64,000 bases of DNA from an uncultured Haliea sp. Its GTDB lineage: Bacteria > Pseudomonadota > Gammaproteobacteria > Pseudomonadales > Halieaceae. The stretch is from assembly GCA_913062625.1 (NCBI GenBank), contig CAJXWP010000007.1:20389-84388 (forward strand), read 5' to 3'. This document shows, piece by piece, positions 34,300 to 43,757 of the stretch (position 1 is the first letter of the stretch; every line of letters starts with the position of its first letter). The notes below the pieces were generated by a model. That model saw nothing but the letters and a program-made list of their open reading frames with translations, was not told the DNA's origin and did not search any database. A program made the translations under genes and the position numbers.

Positions 34300-34314
34300 T
34301 GCAAATGATTCCCA
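34300..34314. promoter_or_regulatory. Fur-box-like site in a divergent promoter region
   Basis: TGCAAATGATTCCCA fits the 7-1-7 Fur form TGATAATnATTATCA at 10 of 14 arm positions, with flanking AAA and TTCTTG that extend the match in an AAATGCAAATGATT-like run often seen at real Fur sites. It lies 58 bases before the ATG of the leftward 158-residue gene and about 200 bases ahead of the rightward MtfA gene. Confidence 0.5.
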
Positions 34315-34517
34315 TTCTTGTTAAGAATCGAATCACAACGACTGCAGCCGCTGCAAAACCAGAGCTTTCCTTGGGCCACAAGCTAAATCTTACGGAGAAT
34401 TCCATCGGTGGTAATATCAAAATGTCACGCAGCTCGTATGTTCGCGTTAAAGCTGTCAATAACTGCCTGTCGGGCTCTGGCCTTTGCGGCCGTCTTACAT
34501 CACTACAAGGGAAAAAA

Positions 34518-35366
34518 ATGATTGCGCTATTACCGTTAGTGGCCGTCATCGCTGCCATTTTCGTTTACTTTTATTATATGAAATGGCGAGACCAGTGGGT
34601 TCGCAGCCGCCCTTTTCCTGAGGAATGGCTCGCCTATCTGACGGAAGCGCTAGCGGTCTATTCTTGCCTATCCTTGCAAGAACAGCATCGGCTGCGTCAA
34701 CTTATTCTGGTGTTCCTCGCTCGTAAACGATTTTACGGATGTGCCGGATTGGTCGTGACCGACCAGATGCGAGTCATCATTGCAGCAGAGGCATGCCTTC
34801 TGCTGCTGAATCACGGCTGGGCAGTCTATCCTAAGCTATCCTCCGTGCTTATTTACCCGTCTGCATTTCGAGTAACACGCGAGGAGCTTCAGCCAGATGG
34901 GGTTGTGAAATCCTCAGAACACCATGTATTAGGAGAGTCATGGGGCAGCGGTCGAGTCATTCTTTCTTGGGATGACGTTGAAAGTGGCGCGACAGACTTC
35001 ACAGACGGTCACAACGTGGTATTGCATGAGTTCGCTCACCAGCTGGATGCCGAGTCCGGTACGACTAATGGAGCACCACGGCTACGCCACAATACTTATA
35101 AATCTTGGTCTAAAGTGTTTATGGAAAACTTCGAGGATTTGAGAGAGCGTAGCCGGAGGCACCAGACGACAGTCATGGATACCTATGGCGCTACTAATCC
35201 AGCAGAATTTTTTGCGGTCGCCACCGAGACTTTTTTTGAAGAACCACACCAATTGTATGAAACACGCCCTGAGCTATATAACGAGCTTTGCCAGTATTAT
35301 CAACTGGACCCAAGACATTGGCACCCCAAAGGCGCTTCTCAGAACACCCACACACCCTACAAATAA
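34518..35366 (+). CDS. mtfA: MtfA-family zinc peptidase (M90)
   Basis: I choose the ATG at 34518 (AAGGGAAAAA upstream) rather than an earlier one, giving 282 residues. An N-terminal membrane helix (L-P-L-V-A-V-I-A-A-I-F-V-Y-F-Y-Y) replaces the soluble start of the E. coli protein. R-K-R-F-Y-G-C-A-G-L-V-V-T near 69-81 is the family opening, and V-L-H-E-F-A-H-Q-L-D at 168-177 is the H-E-x-x-H zinc site, followed by N-P-A-E-F-F-A-V-A-T-E-T-F-F-E near 231-245, whose Glu is the third ligand. E. coli MtfA is a peptidase that binds the Mlc repressor. Whether that holds here is unknown, since no Mlc target is in view. Confidence 0.9.
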   Translation: MIALLPLVAVIAAIFVYFYYMKWRDQWVRSRPFPEEWLAYLTEALAVYSCLSLQEQHRLRQLILVFLARKRFYGCAGLVVTDQMRVIIAAEACLLLLNHGWAVYPKLSSVLIYPSAFRVTREELQPDGVVKSSEHHVLGESWGSGRVILSWDDVESGATDFTDGHNVVLHEFAHQLDAESGTTNGAPRLRHNTYKSWSKVFMENFEDLRERSRRHQTTVMDTYGATNPAEFFAVATETFFEEPHQLYETRPELYNELCQYYQLDPRHWHPKGASQNTHTPYK

Positions 35367-35663
35367 ATTAACTTGAACCATGAACGAGACGTGCCAGTGG
35401 CCTGATAAGCCACTGCAGCAGGTAGACGCAGACTATCTTGCCTGTACGGCACTATGCATCTTACAAGCGATCACACTCGGAGCGTAGCCAGACCATATGG
35501 CCCTAAGATCACGATTTTTTAACAACTATATTTTCGCCACTCGCCTTTTACTTTCCCATTCCTCACTTTCATTAACAACAGTGCTATATACTAAAAGAGC
35601 TTATAAACAAATGTATCCGCCGGCCAATAACACAGCCACTGCGGTCTAATAGACGGGATCCGG

Positions 35664-36818
35664 ATGTACGAAATACTTCCAGTAGCAATTGCAATAACGT
35701 TGTTAACATCTGTTTTTATCTGCGTGAGATGGGGCAACGTCAGGTGTGTTGGAAAAACACCGGTGTCGCTGCTAGCGTTTTCAGCGATTTTATTCACCTC
35801 TGGACTAGATGTTGGCTTGATCATGTTTCCTCTTGTCGAATTCCCAATATATGCCACTGAAGATGACTACAGTTTCACCAATCCGCTGGCGATTGAATTC
35901 GGTTTTTGGGGCTTTTTGGTTTGGGCCTTCTATTTTTTAACCACCTTCTATTTTTGCATTGTTGAGCCCAAACTAGGTCTGTTTCAATACCGGCCTATCC
36001 GTTGGATTAACAACCTAATTATTATTTCCACCTGTGCATTTACAGCGTATCTTTTTCTCAGTTACGCGCCCACTTATATCGATGGAATCTCCCCTCTACA
36101 GCAATACCTCTTGGTGGGTTTAATCATTTTTATGGCAGTTTGTTCGAGCACTCATGTCCGTTATATAAAATTGCTCAGCATCGCATCTAGCGCATTATTT
36201 ATACTGCTAACGCTAGTAATGCTGGGGGCATCTGGAGCATCGGTCTCAGCCTACATAGAATCATTATCTAACCTAACGGGCTATTTTAAAAACATTCATC
36301 GCTTTGTCGGCCCTATCAGTGACTATCACGGCTGGTATTTGTTCTGGTGGTTTGCGTGGAGCATTATGATCGGCCAGTTTGTAGCAAGATTTGTCAGCGG
36401 GATGAAAACCTGGCAGTTGTTAGTCGCTTTATTGGTGATCCCGTCCGTTGCTATAGCACTCTGGTTTTCAACACTCTATTACTATTTTTCTAATGGCATT
36501 GCTGTCGCAGGACTATTGCGCTGGGCGATGGTAATCCTCGGGATTATTTTCGTCATTAACTCACTGGACTCGCTTATCCGTCTGTATACCGACAATCTGG
36601 GTTTCAACATAGAGAAACTCGGACTAGCACAATACGTTAGTGGAAACTTTTTATTAATCGGGTCTCTGGTACTGCTATACCAGTTGACGCCGCTTAAAAT
36701 TGAGTGGGTAGGTTTAGTCGTCATTGGACTATATATCGCTATCTATATCCTGGTGTTCAAGAACAGAAGCAAACTCCGTGACAGCATTACTTGCGCGAAC
36801 GATAGCTCTAAAATTTGA
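35664..36818 (+). CDS. Short BCCT-family transporter (choline/betaine/carnitine type)
   Basis: 384 residues with about ten hydrophobic helices. [16 protein letters not shown] near residues 49-64 stands in the position of the BCCT G-M-G/D-x-G-L-x-F-x-x-x-E-P block, and [19 protein letters not shown] near 223-241 matches the aromatic-box signature W-x-x-F-Y-W-x-W-W-x-x-W. BCCT proteins take up quaternary ammonium or similar compounds with sodium or protons. Usual length is about 500 with 12 helices, so it lacks roughly one helix at each end. The next gene, a choline-dehydrogenase-like GMC enzyme, begins a few bases downstream, which supports uptake of an alcohol substrate. Confidence 0.78.
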   Translation: MYEILPVAIAITLLTSVFICVRWGNVRCVGKTPVSLLAFSAILFTSGLDVGLIMFPLVEFPIYATEDDYSFTNPLAIEFGFWGFLVWAFYFLTTFYFCIVEPKLGLFQYRPIRWINNLIIISTCAFTAYLFLSYAPTYIDGISPLQQYLLVGLIIFMAVCSSTHVRYIKLLSIASSALFILLTLVMLGASGASVSAYIESLSNLTGYFKNIHRFVGPISDYHGWYLFWWFAWSIMIGQFVARFVSGMKTWQLLVALLVIPSVAIALWFSTLYYYFSNGIAVAGLLRWAMVILGIIFVINSLDSLIRLYTDNLGFNIEKLGLAQYVSGNFLLIGSLVLLYQLTPLKIEWVGLVVIGLYIAIYILVFKNRSKLRDSITCANDSSKI

Positions 36819-36831
36819 GATCATGGGAATA

Positions 36832-38505
36832 ATGAAAACAGTAAAAACTTACGACTATATCGTTATAGGCGCTGGCTCTGCCGGGGCAATCGTTGCGTCT
36901 CGCCTTAGCGAAGACCCACGCCGCACGGTATTGCTTATTGAATACGGAGGCAGCGATCGTAGTCTTTTTATTCGTATGCCTTCGGCACTGGGTATTCCAA
37001 TGAACAGCAAGAAGTACAATTGGGGCTTCACGTCTGCCCCGGAGCCATACTTAAACAACCGACGAATGAATTGTCCCCGAGGAAAAGTGCTCGGCGGAAC
37101 TTCATCAATAAACGGGATGGTTTACGTCAGAGGCCACGCACATGACTATGACGAATGGGAGTCTCTTGGCGCCGTCGGCTGGAATTACCAAAGCTGCTTG
37201 CCTTACTTCAAAAAACTAGAAAATCATCAGTGCGTCAGCAGCGAATATGCTGGCTGTGATGGACCTGTGGCCATTAGCGGTGGCAATAACATGAGCAACC
37301 CACTCTACAGAGCTTTTATCGATGCTGGGGTCAATGCAGGCTATCGTGAAACAAAGGATTACAACGGCTACCGACAAGAAGGATTTGGGCAAAAATTTAT
37401 GAATGTGGATGAAGGCGTTCGAGCTTCCACAAGTCATGCTTATTTAAAAGCAGCGAAAATGCGCAAGAACTTGACCCTGTTAAAGCATGCTTTAGTCAAA
37501 AAGATTCATTTTTCAGAAAAAACAGCGACGGGGATTCTGTGCGAATTTGGAGGCTCAACCTTTCAATTTAACGCGCGACGCGAGGTAATTCTCTGTGCAG
37601 GGGCAATCGGATCGCCACATTTACTGCAGGTATCGGGCGTAGGACCGAAGGCAACGTTGCAGGCGGCCGGAATAGACTTAGTGCATGAGCTGTCTGGAGT
37701 CGGTGAGAACCTACAAGATCACTTGGAGTTTAACTTTCAGTATCGCTGTAAACAGCCTATAAGCCTCAACAGCCAACTGGGTTTTTTTAACAGGGCTTTG
37801 ATCGGGGCACGATGGCTGTTGTTTAAAACTGGCCTAGGCGGCACGAATCACTTTGAATCCTGCGCTTTTATTCGATCTAGAGCGGGAATTCAGTGGCCAG
37901 ATATTCAATATCACTTTTTACCCGGTGCTATCACCTATGATGGCGGCGTGGCATTTAAAGGCCATGGATTTCAGGTACATGTTGGTCATAATAAGGCCAC
38001 GAGCCGCGGTCATGTGCGAGCGACTTCAGCCGATATAAATCAGCATCCAGAAATACTGTTCAACTATCTGTCAACAGAACACGACAGACAAGGCTTTCGT
38101 GACTGTGTGCATTTAACCAGAGAAATTATGCGCCAACCGGCGATGGATGCTTACCGAGGCGATGTCATTCAGCCCTCGGTTGAGGTGCAAACTGATGAGC
38201 AAATTGATGCCTTTATACGAGAGTCAGTTGATAGTGCCTACCATCCTGCGGGCACCTGTAAAATCGGTGCCGATGCTATGGCCGTTGTAGATCCAGATCT
38301 TAGAGTAAGAGGCTTAAGAAACTTACGAATTATTGACTCGTCGGTGTTCCCCACGGTGCCCAACGGTAATCTGAATGCACCAACCATGATGCTTGCAGAG
38401 CGCGGTGCAGATTTAATAAAAGGCACCATAGAGCCTTCAATATCAGCAGCGGTCTATATAGACGAGCAGTGGCAGACACGACAAAGAGAGTGTGTCACGG
38501 TGTAA
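36832..38505 (+). CDS. GMC-family FAD oxidoreductase (choline dehydrogenase-like)
   Basis: From the ATG at 36832 (another at 36823 is equally placed) the protein has 557 residues. [12 protein letters not shown] at 7-18 is the FAD dinucleotide motif; [20 protein letters not shown] near 83-102 is GMC signature 1; [15 protein letters not shown] near 262-276 is signature 2; [10 protein letters not shown] near 469-478 carries the catalytic His; and P-N-G-N-L-N-A-P-T near 507-515 the partner Asn. Family members oxidise alcohols to aldehydes; the exact alcohol is unknown. It sits 13 bases after the transporter stop and probably shares its mRNA. Confidence 0.92.
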   Translation: MKTVKTYDYIVIGAGSAGAIVASRLSEDPRRTVLLIEYGGSDRSLFIRMPSALGIPMNSKKYNWGFTSAPEPYLNNRRMNCPRGKVLGGTSSINGMVYVRGHAHDYDEWESLGAVGWNYQSCLPYFKKLENHQCVSSEYAGCDGPVAISGGNNMSNPLYRAFIDAGVNAGYRETKDYNGYRQEGFGQKFMNVDEGVRASTSHAYLKAAKMRKNLTLLKHALVKKIHFSEKTATGILCEFGGSTFQFNARREVILCAGAIGSPHLLQVSGVGPKATLQAAGIDLVHELSGVGENLQDHLEFNFQYRCKQPISLNSQLGFFNRALIGARWLLFKTGLGGTNHFESCAFIRSRAGIQWPDIQYHFLPGAITYDGGVAFKGHGFQVHVGHNKATSRGHVRATSADINQHPEILFNYLSTEHDRQGFRDCVHLTREIMRQPAMDAYRGDVIQPSVEVQTDEQIDAFIRESVDSAYHPAGTCKIGADAMAVVDPDLRVRGLRNLRIIDSSVFPTVPNGNLNAPTMMLAERGADLIKGTIEPSISAAVYIDEQWQTRQRECVTV

Positions 38506-38534
38506 TGACGCAGGAGTACTAACAAATAAATTAG

Positions 38535-38552
38535 GCGTACGGCATTGTCGGT
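38535..38552 (+). repeat. Direct repeat, copy 1 of GCGTACGGYATTGTCRGT
   Basis: An 18-base sequence, GCGTACGGCATTGTCGGT, recurs with two changes at 38706-38723. Both copies lie between the GMC gene and the photolyase pair, 171 bases apart. Confidence 0.5.
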
Positions 38553-38705
38553 GACTGAGTGTCAGTTCACCTATGTTGTATAAGGCTCTGTGCACTGAAG
38601 AACCGGAATAGCTCGATGACCGGAGACCCCAGACTCAGGCTGTCTAGTGCACAGCAGGTAGCTTGCCAATACGTCTCTAAAAGTTGATCCAAAGACATTT
38701 AGATC

Positions 38706-38723
38706 GCGTACGGTATTGTCAGT
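38706..38723 (+). repeat. Direct repeat, copy 2 of GCGTACGGYATTGTCRGT
   Basis: GCGTACGGTATTGTCAGT, 16 of 18 identical to the copy at 38535-38552 and 50 bases ahead of the photolyase start. It might be a regulator site or simple sequence duplication. Confidence 0.5.
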
Positions 38724-38773
38724 AGATACGGCACTAACATCGCAACCCACACATCTATAGAAAAGTAGCGTTT

Positions 38774-40111
38774 ATGCATAAGGTTGGTCTATTTTGGTTT
38801 CACACCGATTTACGCGTCGTCGATAACCCCGCGCTTGTGCAAGCCTCTCAGGAAGTAGATCGTCTGATTTGCATTTACTGCTTGCCGCCGATCTCTCACG
38901 GAAGGAAATCTCCAAATTCGTTGTCAGATCATCGGCTACAGTTTCTCCAAGAAAGCCTCATAGGGTTAGATAGCAGCCTGAGGACGCTAGGCCAACAACT
39001 CGACGTCATCTATGCACCTGCCCTGGAAACGATTGCACAGCTCATCACGCGCCATGATATTGGAGCAATCTACGGGACTTCTAGCGCAGATTATGGCGTT
39101 AATGAGGTCTGGAAACTGCTAAGGGACCGCTATCCTCTGATTACTTTCAGTCAAATAAGCGGTGGCAGTTTGATTAGCTCTCTGCAATTGCCTTTTCCGG
39201 TAGACGAGCTGCCTGATAGTTTTTCTAAGTTTCGTCGTAAAGTAGAGCCCATTGAGATCAGTGAGCCATTAATAGCACCGGACTCACTGCCGCGACGCCC
39301 AGCGAATGCGACAGCCAGTGAGTGGCTGCGACTATTTCCGGCATTTATGCCTAACCCGAGCCCTTTATTCAGCGGTGGTGAGCATAATGGAATCGAGCAT
39401 TTGCAGGGATACTTCGCTAAAGATTTAGCCAGCAGCTATAAAACAACACGGAATGGGTTAGACGGCATGGACTATTCAACGAAGTTCAGTCCGTGGCTAG
39501 CCAACGGCAATCTGTCTCCAAGGACAGTAATGAAAGCGCTCAAAGGGTATGAGCAGTTCGTAGAGAAGAACGATTCGACTTATTGGATCTATTTTGAACT
39601 TTTGTGGCGTGACTATTTTCAATACTATGCCCTGAAGTACGGCGTTCGATTATTTTCCTTTAGTGGCATTAAACAGCACAAGCCAGGCACGAGTTTTTAT
39701 GCCGAGCGCTATCAAAAATGGTGCCAAGGCAACACGCCCTACCCTATCGTGAACGCCTGCATGAAGCAGCTTAACAGCAGCGGTTACTTGTCGAATCGTG
39801 GTCGTCAACTGGTTGCTAGTTGCTTTGTGCATGAACTCAATCTCGATTGGCGCTATGGAGCTGCCTATTTAGAACAGCAGCTGATCGACTATGACGTCGC
39901 GTCTAATTGGGGTAACTGGCAGTACTTGGCCGGAGTGGGCGCGGACCCCAGAGGCCACCGTCAATTTGATCTCGCCAAGCAGACAAAAATTTACGATCCA
40001 GATAATCTTTTCATACATAAATGGGATGGCGAGAATTGTTCTTCGGTACTGGACTCAGTGGATGCTGCAGACTGGCCTATTCTCGACACTGTTACGGCAG
40101 CTAAAATATGA
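38774..40111 (+). CDS. Cryptochrome DASH / DASH-type photolyase
   Basis: 445 residues. N-terminal antenna (photolyase) domain: L-F-W-F-H-T-D-L-R-V-V-D-N-P-A-L near 6-21. The C-terminal FAD domain includes W-I-Y-F-E-L-L-W-R-D-Y-F near 272-283, N-S-S-G-Y-L-S-N-R-G-R-Q near 335-346, and D-Y-D-V-A-S-N-W-G-N-W-Q-Y-L-A-G-V-G-A-D-P-R near 374-395, which is the CRY-DASH consensus including Trp-rich electron path and the G-R-Q-x-x-A-S loop. DASH proteins repair cyclobutane dimers, mainly in single-stranded or looped DNA, with blue-light-excited FAD. It overlaps the next gene by four bases (ATGA), so both are made from one transcript. Confidence 0.94.
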   Translation: MHKVGLFWFHTDLRVVDNPALVQASQEVDRLICIYCLPPISHGRKSPNSLSDHRLQFLQESLIGLDSSLRTLGQQLDVIYAPALETIAQLITRHDIGAIYGTSSADYGVNEVWKLLRDRYPLITFSQISGGSLISSLQLPFPVDELPDSFSKFRRKVEPIEISEPLIAPDSLPRRPANATASEWLRLFPAFMPNPSPLFSGGEHNGIEHLQGYFAKDLASSYKTTRNGLDGMDYSTKFSPWLANGNLSPRTVMKALKGYEQFVEKNDSTYWIYFELLWRDYFQYYALKYGVRLFSFSGIKQHKPGTSFYAERYQKWCQGNTPYPIVNACMKQLNSSGYLSNRGRQLVASCFVHELNLDWRYGAAYLEQQLIDYDVASNWGNWQYLAGVGADPRGHRQFDLAKQTKIYDPDNLFIHKWDGENCSSVLDSVDAADWPILDTVTAAKI

Positions 40112-41661
40112 GCAAGTTCCACACCATTAGACTTATTCTCGGCGATCAACTGAATCGCGAACACTCCTGGTATAAAAGCAAGGATGATGGCGTCCTCTAT
40201 GTGATTGCTGAGCTACACCAAGAGGCCACTTATGTTACCCACCACATCCAGAAGCTTTGCAGCTTCTTTGCTGCCATGGCTGATTTCGCTCAATCTCTAG
40301 GGGCAGACTGCCATACGGTTCAGCACTGCACCCTAGACGAGACGGTTCAGTACGAAAACCTCAGCCATATGATCCGTTCTTTGTGTGAGCGCCACGGGGT
40401 CGAAAATTTCCACTATCAAGCTCCTGACGAGTTTCGTTTAACAGAGGAGATGCGGAACTTAGATTTAGGTCCCGAGCTGTGCATAACCTGTTATGACAGC
40501 GAGCATTTCTTGCTACCGAAGGACGAAATCGGCAAGTATATCAACGCGGGCAAACATAACCGCATGGAATCTTTCTACCGCAAGATGCGCAAACGTTTTA
40601 ATATTCTGATGGCGGCAGATCAACCCCTTGGCGATCGTTGGAATTTTGATGGTGATAACAGGAAAAAGCTGAAGCCCGCAGACCTTGCAGTTGTGCCGGA
40701 ACCGTTACTATTTAATAATGATGTCGGCGACATTTTGCGGCGCATCGAAAAACATCAGATAAAGTCTTTAGGGAAAGCGGCTGAGAGTTTACCTTGGCCT
40801 ATCAACCAGCATCAGGCCATGCAGCTGCTGCATTTTTTCTGTCAGCACTGCCTACCAAATTTCGGCCGTTTTCAAGATGCGATGACTCGACACGGTGAAA
40901 ACCGCTGGAGCCTTTATCATTCGCGGATATCCTTTGCGCTGAACAGCAAGCTGCTGCACCCCCTGCAAGTCATTGAAACCGCCATCGAGTATTTCGAGCG
41001 GACAGACTCCAGCGTTGATTTGGCGCAGATTGAAGGTTTTGTGCGCCAAATTCTAGGTTGGCGGGAATATATCCGGGCTGTCTACTGGTCTAATATGCCG
41101 GATTATGCTCAACACAACGAGCTCAATGCTCAGCGTGATCTGCCTGAGTACTATTGGACAGGAAAAACAAAAATGGCGTGTATGCATCAAGCCGTAGACC
41201 AATCACTGGATTATGCATACGCGCATCACATTCAGCGGCTGATGGTGACCGGAAACTTTGCGATGCTTGCAGGCGTTAATCCTGATCAGGTTGATAACTG
41301 GTATCTGAGCATCTATATTGATGCTGTTGAGTGGGTAGAGATGCCCAATACTAGGGGCATGAGTCAATTTTCTGACGGAGGCCTCGTTGCCACCAAGCCC
41401 TATGCCGCGAGTGGTAGTTATATCAATAAGATGAGCGATTACTGCGGCGACTGTCATTACAGTGTTAAAGAGCGTTTTACTGAACAGGCCTGCCCCTTTA
41501 ACAGCCTGTATTGGCATTTTATGCAGCGCCACGGCGACAAATTTTCTCGCAACCCGCGAACGGCAATGGCTTATAGAACCTGGGAGAAGATGGATTCAAA
41601 CGTAAAGCGCGATATTTTAGTGCGGGCCGAGCACTGTTTGGTAAATATAGAAAGCCTATAA
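40108..41661 (+). CDS. Iron-sulfur bacterial (6-4) photolyase (FeS-BCP, PhrB class)
   Basis: 517 residues of the photolyase-related family that starts R-L-I-L-G-D-Q-L-N near 8-16. The C-terminal domain has four cysteines at 358, 446, 449 and 462 (M-A-C-M-H; Y-C-G-D-C; A-C-P-F). The spacing 88-3-13 equals that of the 4Fe-4S ligands of Agrobacterium PhrB as I remember them (350, 438, 441, 454). W-E-M-P-N-T-R-like W-V-E-M-P-N-T-R-G near 409-417 is part of the FAD pocket. PhrB repairs (6-4) photoproducts with FAD and a lumazine antenna. Start overlaps the CRY-DASH stop. The pair would repair both main ultraviolet lesions, suiting a surface-water life. Confidence 0.93.
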   Translation: MSKFHTIRLILGDQLNREHSWYKSKDDGVLYVIAELHQEATYVTHHIQKLCSFFAAMADFAQSLGADCHTVQHCTLDETVQYENLSHMIRSLCERHGVENFHYQAPDEFRLTEEMRNLDLGPELCITCYDSEHFLLPKDEIGKYINAGKHNRMESFYRKMRKRFNILMAADQPLGDRWNFDGDNRKKLKPADLAVVPEPLLFNNDVGDILRRIEKHQIKSLGKAAESLPWPINQHQAMQLLHFFCQHCLPNFGRFQDAMTRHGENRWSLYHSRISFALNSKLLHPLQVIETAIEYFERTDSSVDLAQIEGFVRQILGWREYIRAVYWSNMPDYAQHNELNAQRDLPEYYWTGKTKMACMHQAVDQSLDYAYAHHIQRLMVTGNFAMLAGVNPDQVDNWYLSIYIDAVEWVEMPNTRGMSQFSDGGLVATKPYAASGSYINKMSDYCGDCHYSVKERFTEQACPFNSLYWHFMQRHGDKFSRNPRTAMAYRTWEKMDSNVKRDILVRAEHCLVNIESL

Positions 41662-41731
41662 CCCCTGCCGCCAACTCTATCTAGCACTTCAAACAGCTAT
41701 GCGTGCTGATCAATAGCCGGCGCCATATTTT

Positions 41732-42124
41732 TTATTTTTCTGCGGAGGCGGGAGTCCAGAAGATGCGAACGGTTTTCTTCCCAAACTCTATGGCTGCGTC
41801 GCGGTCTGATCCCATAAAAATATCAATTCGTTTAGTAAATCGCTTATTCAACTTGTCGCGCACCAGATAGTATTCAGGAAAACCTTCAATCCTGACCTTT
41901 GCATTATGCACCAATCCAATTCCGATTAAATCGCGCGACACAGCAATGGAAGGGATATTGATGTCGAGCTTGTCTCCCCATGCACCGATTTCTGGATCAC
42001 CTTGGGTCTGCCCCGGCAAAGCATTGTAGGCAGTTCCCTCTACCTCCATAGTCATTTCATCACGCGCACAGGAGCTGCACACTAAAACCACAAAGACCAG
42101 CGCTACACGAGAAAATATTTTCAT
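41732..42124 (-). CDS. 3D-domain lipoprotein (lytic transglycosylase-A-like fold)
   Basis: 130 residues with a lipoprotein signal (V-L-V-C-S-S-C, probable lipid Cys near residue 20). The rest is a small double-psi beta-barrel of the 3D type: V-E-G-T-A-Y-N near 28-34, G-A-W-G-D-K-L near 47-53, I-A-V-S-R-D-L-I-G-I-G-L near 60-71, and Y-L-V-R-D-K-L-N...R-I-D-I-F-M-G near 86-104, where the conserved Asp residues that name the domain appear as D in R-D, R-I-D and S-D-R-D. Similar stand-alone 3D proteins act on or bind peptidoglycan, but the catalytic role is unproved. It is convergent with the photolyase gene. Confidence 0.85.
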   Translation of the reverse strand: MKIFSRVALVFVVLVCSSCARDEMTMEVEGTAYNALPGQTQGDPEIGAWGDKLDINIPSIAVSRDLIGIGLVHNAKVRIEGFPEYYLVRDKLNKRFTKRIDIFMGSDRDAAIEFGKKTVRIFWTPASAEK

Positions 42125-42676
42125 CCGAGGCTATCCAAAGGGTTGGGCTAAATAGTGAGATTTATCATTGTTAGCTATCGTGGCAATCAATGGGCTGGCT
42201 CACAAAGAGATACATGGGCCACTGCTACATTGGAGTACCATGCTTGTACTGTGAGCATCCCAAAACCCGCTGACACAGTCAAGCGTGTGCCTGCAAATAC
42301 GCTTTGCGAGTATCCCCACAAGAAGCGAAAAAGCATCAGCTATATTCTCTGACAGCCCTCACATCGATGCCCGCACCCTGTCAGGGTTTTGGCAACCCAT
42401 GGGCATCCCAGGCACCGGGCACCGTCCTCCTCACCAAAAGCCGTATCAATGTGCAGAGGACTAGCGACCCCAAGGAAGTCCATGTTGGGGTGGCACCTCT
42501 CCAAGCGCACAAATCGGATTGAAATCGAATGTTTAATTCAGACGCTAGGGTTTAATGTGTTTATAATCATCATTGGCGCTGACAGCGGATGCATAAAGAA
42601 CTTGTCCTGCCATAAAATGCGACTCAAATAGCAGCTTACCCGCCTACGCTGGACCAACTAAATCGGATAGATACCA
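42125..42676. other. Intergenic region without a gene
   Basis: About 550 bases before the RND efflux genes. Short rightward open frames (42304-42522, 42389-42631) overlap each other, have no family and lack good ribosome sites. The promoter for the RND pair must be here but I could not place it. Confidence 0.5.
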
Positions 42677-43756
42677 ATGCAGAAAAAAGGGTTGAGGCGC
42701 GGTTTGCCGCTGCTGGTGTTGGCGGCTTGTATCGCGGTTGCTTTTGTTATGATTGCCAGCAGATCAGAATTGCCACAGCGCGATGATGTGGTGGTGGCGC
42801 CACTCGTTGATGTTCTGACAGTGGCACCCGGGGCGGTTGCGGTCACCATATTGTCTAGAGGAACCGTGCGCTCTAAACACGATATCGAGCTGGTCAGCGA
42901 GGTATCGGGGCGAGTTATCAAAGTAGCGCCGGAATTTGTCGAGGGAGGGGCAGTATTGCAGGGAGTGACACTGTTAAACATTGACCCTATAGATTATGAA
43001 GTTGCTTTATCGGGGGCACAAGCGGGAGTGGCCAGTGCTGAGTTGTCTCTGGCAGAGGTTCAGGTAGTGGTAATGCGCGCCGCGATTGATGAGGCCAAAG
43101 CCCAAGTCCAGGCATCCAAGGACAGATTACGGCAGGCAGAGGTGGACCTCAAAAACACGGCAATAGCCGCACCTTTTGATGCCATTATTGATAGTAAGCA
43201 GGTTGATCTCGGGCAGTACGTGCAGGCCGGCTCGGCTCTGATGCGCTTGCTAAGTACCGGCAGTGTTGAGATCAGGTTACCGTTACTGGCATCCGATGTA
43301 AGCTTTGTGAACTATGGACAGTCTGCTGATGGCGGCTGGCCAGAGGCTTCACTGACAGCCAAGTTCGGGAATACTGACACCCAGTGGACGGCACGACTGG
43401 TGCGCCTGGAGCAACGTGTTGATGAGCAAACCAGGGTGTTCTATTTGGTCGCCGAAGTCGATAGCCCCTATGACACTAGTCGGCATCCAAAGCCATTATC
43501 TGTTGGATTATTTGTGGAGGCTGAGATTAAAGGCGAGCCTATTCCTGATGCCGTCGCTTTGCCCCGATCGGCGCTGTACGGTGATGACTCGGTCTTTGTC
43601 GTTGAGCAGGGTATTTTACGTAAACAGCCAGTTACCGTATTACGCAGAAACCAGGACACCGTCATAGCAGGTGACGGACTTTCTGCCGGGGACCAGGTAG
43701 TGCTTTCACGACTCGATATTATGGTGGAAGGTATGCCCGTGAATGTAGCGAAGTAG
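42677..43756 (+). CDS. RND efflux periplasmic adaptor (HlyD/AcrA family)
   Basis: 359 residues with an N-terminal membrane anchor (L-P-L-L-V-L-A-A-C-I-A-V-A-F-V-M-I). The typical order follows: lipoyl half (S-R-G-T-V-R-S-K-H-D-I-E-L-V-S-E-V-S-G-R-V-I-K-V near 57-80), a long helical hairpin (about 110-160), second lipoyl half (A-A-P-F-D-A-I-I-D-S-K near 168-178), beta-barrel and a membrane-proximal part. It would link the inner-membrane pump to an outer-membrane TolC-like channel, which is not in the window. Its stop is one base before the GTG of the pump gene. Confidence 0.92.
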   Translation: MQKKGLRRGLPLLVLAACIAVAFVMIASRSELPQRDDVVVAPLVDVLTVAPGAVAVTILSRGTVRSKHDIELVSEVSGRVIKVAPEFVEGGAVLQGVTLLNIDPIDYEVALSGAQAGVASAELSLAEVQVVVMRAAIDEAKAQVQASKDRLRQAEVDLKNTAIAAPFDAIIDSKQVDLGQYVQAGSALMRLLSTGSVEIRLPLLASDVSFVNYGQSADGGWPEASLTAKFGNTDTQWTARLVRLEQRVDEQTRVFYLVAEVDSPYDTSRHPKPLSVGLFVEAEIKGEPIPDAVALPRSALYGDDSVFVVEQGILRKQPVTVLRRNQDTVIAGDGLSAGDQVVLSRLDIMVEGMPVNVAK

Positions 43757-43757
43757 C

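Noticed and set aside
42304..42631. Two overlapping short frames before the first RND pair
   Set aside because: Overlapping in different frames with no motif; treated as noncoding.
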